Positions 60,537-64,000 of a stretch of 64,000 nucleotides of DNA are shown piece by piece. Position 1 is the first letter of the stretch. Each line of letters begins with the position of its first letter. Source of the stretch: Flavobacterium sp. UBA7665 (GTDB lineage: Bacteria > Bacteroidota > Bacteroidia > Flavobacteriales > Flavobacteriaceae); NCBI GenBank assembly GCA_002483285.1, contig DLHP01000011.1, positions 1 through 64,000 of the forward strand, given 5' to 3'. A program made the position numbers and the translations under genes. Under the pieces are notes generated by a model. It saw nothing but the letters and a program-made list of their open reading frames with translations, ran no database searches and was not told where the DNA came from.

Positions 60537-61926
60537 GGTGTGAATGTTTTTGTCTTTCTCTAATGTAATTTTCTCCGGTGGCTTTGAGGATTGTCTTAAC
60601 CTCCGCTTGTGCAATCACAGGGAATGTCCTGGCGTAAAGAAGGAACAATACAAAGAAGAAACCGATGGTACCAATGAAGATTCCGATATCAACAAATGTT
60701 GGTGAAAACATCGTCCATGATGACGGAAGATAATCCCTGTGCAACGACGTCACGATAATTACGAAACGCTCGAACCACATACCGATGTTTACCACAATCG
60801 AAATGATAAAGGAGAACATGATGCTGGTTCTTAATTTTTTGAACCACATGAACTGTGGAGAGAATACGTTACATGTCATCATCGACCAATACGCCCACCA
60901 GTAAGGTCCGGTAGCACGGTTAAGGAACGCATACTGCTCGTACTCGACTCCAGAATACCACGCGATAAATAACTCAGTGATATAAGCCACACCAACGATA
61001 GACCCGGTGATCATGATGATGATGTTCATGAGTTCAATGTGTTGGATGGTGATGTAAGCTTCCAGATTAGAAACTTTTCTCATGATGATGAGTAGTGTGT
61101 TCACCATTGCGAATCCTGAGAATACCGCACCCGCAACGAAGTAAGGCGGGAAAATGGTGGTGTGCCAACCCGGAATCACCGAGGTCGCAAAGTCCATCGA
61201 TACGATGGTGTGTACAGAAAGTACGAGTGGCGTTGCAAGTCCGGCGAGAACGAGGGAAACCTCTTCAAAACGTTGCCAGTCTTTGGCGCGTCCTGACCAA
61301 CCGAAGCTCAGGATGCTGTACACTCTTTTTTGGAATGGATTGATTGCACGGTCGCGGATCATGGCGAAGTCAGGCAAAAGTCCCGTCCACCAGAAAACGA
61401 GTGAAACTGAAAGGTAAGTCGAAATCGCGAATACGTCCCATAAAAGTGGCGAGTTAAAGTTGACCCAAAGCGAACCAAATTGGTTCGGGATTGGCAATAC
61501 CCAATAGCCTAACCACGGGCGACCCATGTGGATGATCGGGAACAAACCTGCCTGGATTACCGAGAAAATCGTCATCGCTTCTGCAGAACGGTTGATCGCC
61601 ATTCTCCATCGCTGGCGGAACAATAAAAGTACAGCCGAGATTAGTGTTCCCGCGTGACCGATACCTACCCACCAAACGAAGTTAGTGATATCCCAAGCCC
61701 AACCTACTGTTTTGTTCAATCCCCAGGTCCCGATTCCCGTAGAAATGGTGTAGATGATACAACCCAATCCCCAAAGGAACGCGGCTAATGCAATTGAAAA
61801 TACAATCCACCAGTGTTTATTGGCTTTACCCTCGATCGGCGCGGCAACATCAACTGTTACATCGTGATAGGTTTTATCGCCTATTACTAAAGGTTTTCTA
61901 ATACTTGAGTCGTATATATGAGACAT
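60529..61926 (-). CDS. actC: Alternative complex III subunit ActC (NrfD family)
   Basis: A 465-aa NrfD/PsrC-like membrane subunit with about ten helices, containing the quinol-oxidising side of the complex. Landmarks are VGIGHAGTLISAVLLLFRQ, HMGRPWLGYW and SIDFATS-like SMDFATSVIPGW. It sits directly after actB in transcription order. Quinol binding is inferred from the family; no residue test is possible by eye. Confidence 0.94.
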   Translation of the reverse strand: MSHIYDSSIRKPLVIGDKTYHDVTVDVAAPIEGKANKHWWIVFSIALAAFLWGLGCIIYTISTGIGTWGLNKTVGWAWDITNFVWWVGIGHAGTLISAVLLLFRQRWRMAINRSAEAMTIFSVIQAGLFPIIHMGRPWLGYWVLPIPNQFGSLWVNFNSPLLWDVFAISTYLSVSLVFWWTGLLPDFAMIRDRAINPFQKRVYSILSFGWSGRAKDWQRFEEVSLVLAGLATPLVLSVHTIVSMDFATSVIPGWHTTIFPPYFVAGAVFSGFAMVNTLLIIMRKVSNLEAYITIQHIELMNIIIMITGSIVGVAYITELFIAWYSGVEYEQYAFLNRATGPYWWAYWSMMTCNVFSPQFMWFKKLRTSIMFSFIISIVVNIGMWFERFVIIVTSLHRDYLPSSWTMFSPTFVDIGIFIGTIGFFFVLFLLYARTFPVIAQAEVKTILKATGENYIRERQKHSHHE

Positions 61927-61953
61927 AATCCTTTATATTGTTTTTAATTTTTC

Positions 61954-64000
61954 TTAAGTATTTCTAACTTTTACGTGGTAAAACACGTTTGGCTTGGTTC
62001 CGACATGCTCCAATAAATGGTACATCCTGTCATCTTCGGCAAGTTCGGCCACTTTGCTTTGTTTGTCATTCACGTCACCAAAAATCATGGCTCCGGAAGA
62101 ACAAGCAGCAGAACAAGCCGTTTGGAACTCACCGTCTTTAACAGCTCTTCCTTCGCGTTTGGCCGTCAGGATAGTCAATTGCGTCATTTGGATACACATT
62201 GAACATTTCTCCATAACCCCACGCGAACGAACGTTAACATCCGGATTCAAGACCATACGGCCCAAATCGTCATTCATATGGTAATCGAATTCGCTGTTTT
62301 TGTTGTAAAGGAACCAGTTGAAACGACGTACTTTATAAGGACAGTTGTTGGCACAATATCTCGTACCCACACAACGGTTGTAAGCCATGTGGTTTTGTCC
62401 CTGACGCGAGTGCGATGTCGCAGCAACGGGACAAACCGTTTCACACGGTGCGTGGTTACAGTGCTGGCACATCACCGGTTGGAACGAAACCTGTGGATTG
62501 TCGTTGGCTTCCTCCATTTGGCCGAAACCGCCCAATGAGCCTTTATCGCCGAACAAACCTTTAAAGTTTTCCTTTTTCTCGTTATCGTGCTCGAAAGTAT
62601 CTTCGGAAGAATAATACCTGTCAATACGCAACCAGTGCATATCGCGACTTCTTCTCACTTCTGATTTTCCTACTACCGGAACGTTGTTCTCAGCGTGGCA
62701 AGCGATAACGCAAGCGCCACAACCGGTACAGGCATTCAAATCAATCGAAAGGTTAAAGTGGTGACCAACAGAACGGTCAAAAGAATTCCACAAATCGACT
62801 TTAGTAGCCTCTACTTCCTGGTGGTCTAAAGATACCATAGGTACCTCATTCCACTCTTTGGCGTCTTGGGTATTGAAAATCGTAAGTGTAGTTTCTTTGA
62901 TGATATCGCCCCTACCCATCAAGGTCTTTTGTCCTTGTACACACGCAAATTCGTGCATACCAACACCTTTCTTAAGGGTTACGGTCTGTACATCGTTGAA
63001 ATCTTTATAAAAAGCGTAGGCATTGACTCCTACTTGCATTTCTTCTTTTAAGGCTGCTTTCTTACCATAACCGAAAGCAAGACCAATAGTGCCTACCGCT
63101 TGTCCTGGCTGGATAATTACAGGAACGTTATCGATGCTCACACCGTTTACGGTAAGTGTAGCGTAACTTCCGTCTAAACCTCCGTTGGCTACGATGGCAT
63201 TTTCCAAGCCCCACTTCTCAGCATCAGCTCTTGAAACGGTAGCATAGTTGTCCCAGGAAACACGGGTAATCGGATCAGGGAATTCCTGCAACCAAGGGTT
63301 GTTGGCTTGCTGCCCATCGCCCAAACCGGTTTTGGTGTACATTACGAGTTCGGTTCCGTTGGCTTTCGACGCCGCGAGTGCGTTGGCGGCTCCTGCGAAA
63401 TCGGCAGTGCCACCGGTAGCTCCGGTAGGTGCGCCAACGTAAATTCCGTCGTGCAACACTTTATTCCATGAAGCACCTGCAGCGTTCGCCGCAGCATTTG
63501 CTTTTAAATAATCGTAAAAAGTCCCGCCGTTACCGTTCCATGACAACAAAGCATCCTGGAATTGTTTGGTATCGAATAATGGACGGATGGTAGGCTGCGT
63601 CAAAGAATAAGTTCCTTTGGTAATCATCACATCGCCCCAAGATTCAAGGTAATGTGGTGCCGCTGCCGCAATAGTTGTAACCGACGCGGTTTCATCTTCT
63701 TTCAAAGAAAAAGTAACAGACAATTTGGTTTTCTTTAAACTGTCGGCGAATTCCTTTCCGTTCGGTAATGTATAAACCGGGTTCACACCGCTCATGATGA
63801 GTGTGTGTACGCTTCCCGCTTTCATATCTGCTAAGAATTGGGCCATCTTTTCATTCGACCCTTTTCTGATTTGTCTGGTTCCGACAGTAGTAAATGCCGT
63901 ACTTGCCAAAGCTTGGTTGATTGCAAGCACCAACAATTGTGCGTTTTTATCCTGGATTCCACAAACCAAAACGCCATTGCTTCCGGCTTGTTTGAGTTGT
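61954..64000 (-). CDS. actB: Alternative complex III iron-sulphur subunit ActB (partial)
   Basis: The C-terminal 680 or so residues of ActB; the reading frame continues past the right end of the window, so the start and the N-terminal part are missing. The visible part holds the tail of a molybdopterin-oxidoreductase-like domain (to about residue 370 of the visible part) and the ferredoxin domain with its cysteine clusters: CTGCGACVIACHAENNVP, CQHCNHAPCETVCPVAATSH, CVGTRYCANNCPYKVRRFNW and CSMCIQMTQ followed by CSAACSSGAMIFGD. The molybdopterin region in ActB does not bind cofactor in characterised complexes. A Tat signal cannot be checked here. Confidence 0.93.
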   Translation of the reverse strand, partial: QLKQAGSNGVLVCGIQDKNAQLLVLAINQALASTAFTTVGTRQIRKGSNEKMAQFLADMKAGSVHTLIMSGVNPVYTLPNGKEFADSLKKTKLSVTFSLKEDETASVTTIAAAAPHYLESWGDVMITKGTYSLTQPTIRPLFDTKQFQDALLSWNGNGGTFYDYLKANAAANAAGASWNKVLHDGIYVGAPTGATGGTADFAGAANALAASKANGTELVMYTKTGLGDGQQANNPWLQEFPDPITRVSWDNYATVSRADAEKWGLENAIVANGGLDGSYATLTVNGVSIDNVPVIIQPGQAVGTIGLAFGYGKKAALKEEMQVGVNAYAFYKDFNDVQTVTLKKGVGMHEFACVQGQKTLMGRGDIIKETTLTIFNTQDAKEWNEVPMVSLDHQEVEATKVDLWNSFDRSVGHHFNLSIDLNACTGCGACVIACHAENNVPVVGKSEVRRSRDMHWLRIDRYYSSEDTFEHDNEKKENFKGLFGDKGSLGGFGQMEEANDNPQVSFQPVMCQHCNHAPCETVCPVAATSHSRQGQNHMAYNRCVGTRYCANNCPYKVRRFNWFLYNKNSEFDYHMNDDLGRMVLNPDVNVRSRGVMEKCSMCIQMTQLTILTAKREGRAVKDGEFQTACSAACSSGAMIFGDVNDKQSKVAELAEDDRMYHLLEHVGTKPNVFYHVKVRNT

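Noticed and set aside
1..64000. CRISPR array, prophage, insertion sequence, restriction or toxin-antitoxin system
   Set aside because: No spaced direct-repeat array, transposase, integrase, phage structural gene or known defence gene was found in any frame.

Overview
The window is a chromosomal segment of a Flavobacteriaceae-type bacterium (Bacteroidota), probably Flavobacterium or a close relative with a higher G+C content than most of that genus (judged by eye, not computed). The evidence is the type IX secretion component PorT, the Bacteroidota TamA-like lipoprotein TamL, an alternative complex III (act) operon joined to a cytochrome oxidase, a zinc-ribbon-less AccD, an S9 peptidase followed by three POT transporters, and many starts preceded by the Bacteroidota -7 element TAnnTTTG. 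No IS element, prophage, CRISPR array, rRNA or plasmid gene was seen; this looks like core chromosome.

Layout. 1-6200: a structured intergenic element, rpoN, a membrane protein, a PorT-like outer-membrane protein, a 2TM protein, folA, ubiE, porT and a SpoU-type rRNA methyltransferase. 6200-13000: tamL, fbaA, accD, a DUF4239 membrane protein and a MacB-type permease. 13000-15640: an FKBP lipoprotein and a seven-repeat beta-propeller lipoprotein, divergent from a membrane-anchored winged-helix regulator; this is the best candidate for an uncharacterised signalling module. 16000-23200: purH, then the rod-shape cluster mreB-mreC-mreD-mrdA-rodA. 23200-31970: a nuclease, a tail-specific protease, surE, a small membrane protein, lpxB, a C40 peptidase, comEC and a periplasmic thioredoxin. 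32000-39120: a minus-strand operon of a DPP-IV-like peptidase and three tandem POT transporters. 39200-42700: a radical SAM protein, HMG-CoA reductase and a GYDIA-type GHMP kinase. 42750-48970: coaX, an outer-membrane protein, lptC, a 63-residue membrane protein, a CNNM/CorC protein and a PpiD-like foldase. 49075: tRNA-Phe. 49200-54800: an AsmA-like protein, a SpoIIAA-like protein, queG, a cytochrome P450 and ruvB. 54828-64000: actB (cut by the window end), actC, actD, actE, actF, ctaC, ctaD, closed by a strong terminator.

The genes group into several functions. UbiE makes the menaquinone that the Act complex oxidises, and the Act complex passes electrons to the CtaC/CtaD oxidase. LpxB, LptC, TamL, PpiD and the AsmA-like protein all serve the outer membrane. 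The MreBCD/PBP2/RodA set and the C40 peptidase serve the peptidoglycan wall. The peptidase and POT transporters form a dipeptide release-and-import unit. HMG-CoA reductase and the GHMP kinase belong to the mevalonate route to isoprenoids.

Odd points: a structured motif found both upstream of rpoN and downstream of queG; His-rich segments in ActF and CtaD of one operon; six convergent gene pairs whose stop codons overlap, abut or lie within a few bases; a near-perfect inverted repeat between fbaA and accD; a U-U mismatch in the tRNA-Phe T stem; and an apparently leaderless ruvB.
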